Position numbers and translations under genes: made by a program. A stretch of DNA of 64,000 nucleotides from Symsagittifera roscoffensis (Eukaryota > Xenacoelomorpha > Acoela > Convolutidae), in the NCBI RefSeq assembly GCF_963678635.1, contig NC_087067.1:40570379-40634378 (forward strand), given 5' to 3'. A model generated the notes under the pieces. That model made no database searches and was not told the DNA's origin. It saw only the letters and a program-made list of their open reading frames with translations. Shown in pieces: positions 63,731-64,000 of the stretch (position 1 is the stretch's first letter; each line of letters begins with the position of its first letter).

Positions 63731-64000
63731 TTATTATTCTCCTCATTTTAGGTAGTTATGACGCATCAATTGATAATGATGTAGAATTCACTGCTAAAAC
63801 TACGTAAGATAATGACTCAGAGTCAAAAATGAAGTAAAATCTTTGCTCGGCGTTAGAATGAAGTAAAAAATGAAGTAATAAATCTTAGAATGAAGAATAA
63901 ATCTTTGAATGAAGTAAAAAATGAAGTAAAACGACTTCAAAAAAGAGCATTTAGCAAAAAAACGTTATGACTATTTGACACAACAGTTTCAAAAACACTG
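63731..64000 (+). repeat. Segment duplicated from 61,013, second copy with internal expansion
   Basis: Same segment as 61,013-61,208, running to the window edge. A block of about 70 bp (63,858-63,930) built of GAATGAAGTAAAAAATGAAG-like units is inserted near the middle. Confidence 0.6.

Larger units (their letters stand above)
60179..64000. other. Repeat-rich non-coding sequence at right end
   Basis: No gene recognised; the missing first T1 exon of the channel was looked for on the minus strand and not seen. It contains an AT-palindrome cluster (60,280-60,475), the duplicated segment at 61,013/63,731, and a minus-strand CTGCTCGTATC repeat module at 63,004-63,052. Confidence 0.6.

Noticed and set aside
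60179-64000. Search for the missing first T1 exon of the Kv channel on the minus strand
   Set aside because: No frame with the expected N-VGG-R or FFDRHP-type motifs was seen; it may be outside the window.

Overview
This window is AT-rich metazoan (invertebrate) genomic DNA. Two things show this: a voltage-gated potassium channel gene split by ordinary GT-AG introns, and a dense load of metazoan-type transposable elements. The lineage cannot be fixed from the sequence; no rRNA, mitochondrial or lineage-diagnostic gene is present.

Layout. (1) 1-13,726, plus strand: the 3' two-thirds of a Ty3/gypsy LTR retroelement (copy A). It runs in from the left edge and ends in a 402-bp 3' LTR. It carries several frameshifts and stops. 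(2) 13,814-38,924, minus strand: six exons of a Kv3/Shaw-type K+ channel, from the end of the T1 domain through S1-S6 to the C-terminal tail. The introns hold an imperfect 0.6-kb inverted repeat, a diverged tandem duplication, a hAT-type MITE with an exact 8-bp target duplication, a gag fragment of a second gypsy family, a broken MULE transposase, a tRNA-like sequence, and many short dispersed repeats. Exons for the first part of T1 were not found and should lie further right or outside. (3) 39,816-59,848, minus strand: a complete 20,033-bp copy (copy B) of the same retroelement. Its 409-bp LTRs differ at one position and it has a 4-bp GTTC target duplication. It sits inside a second hAT MITE and probably in an upstream intron of the channel gene, in the same orientation. 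(4) 59,853-64,000: the rest of that MITE, then repeat-rich sequence with no gene recognised, including a 0.2-kb segment present twice, 2.7 kb apart.

The retroelement is the most interesting system. Besides Gag-Pol (capsid region, CCHC knuckle, aspartic protease, RT, RNase H, DD35E integrase, GPY/F-like end) it carries a basic ORF0 upstream of and overlapping gag. Downstream of pol is a cluster of two tiny membrane-spanning ORFs, an AUG-less Pro/Ser/Thr-rich ORF, and a large envelope-like glycoprotein. The cysteine layout of that glycoprotein resembles class III glycoproteins of chuvirus-like negative-strand RNA viruses. A roughly 600-residue ORF3 of unknown function follows. Several junctions are 4-nt ATGA overlaps, and both copies have a potential small intron at the end of ORF3. 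Comparing the two copies shows which ORFs are conserved. Most lesions are private to one copy: A is broken in RNase H, pol end, ORFa, pre-env and env; B is broken in ORFb and env. Copy B also has an in-frame 1,119-bp tandem duplication between protease and RT. Part of it matches copy A rather than B's own lineage, which suggests recombination by template switching.
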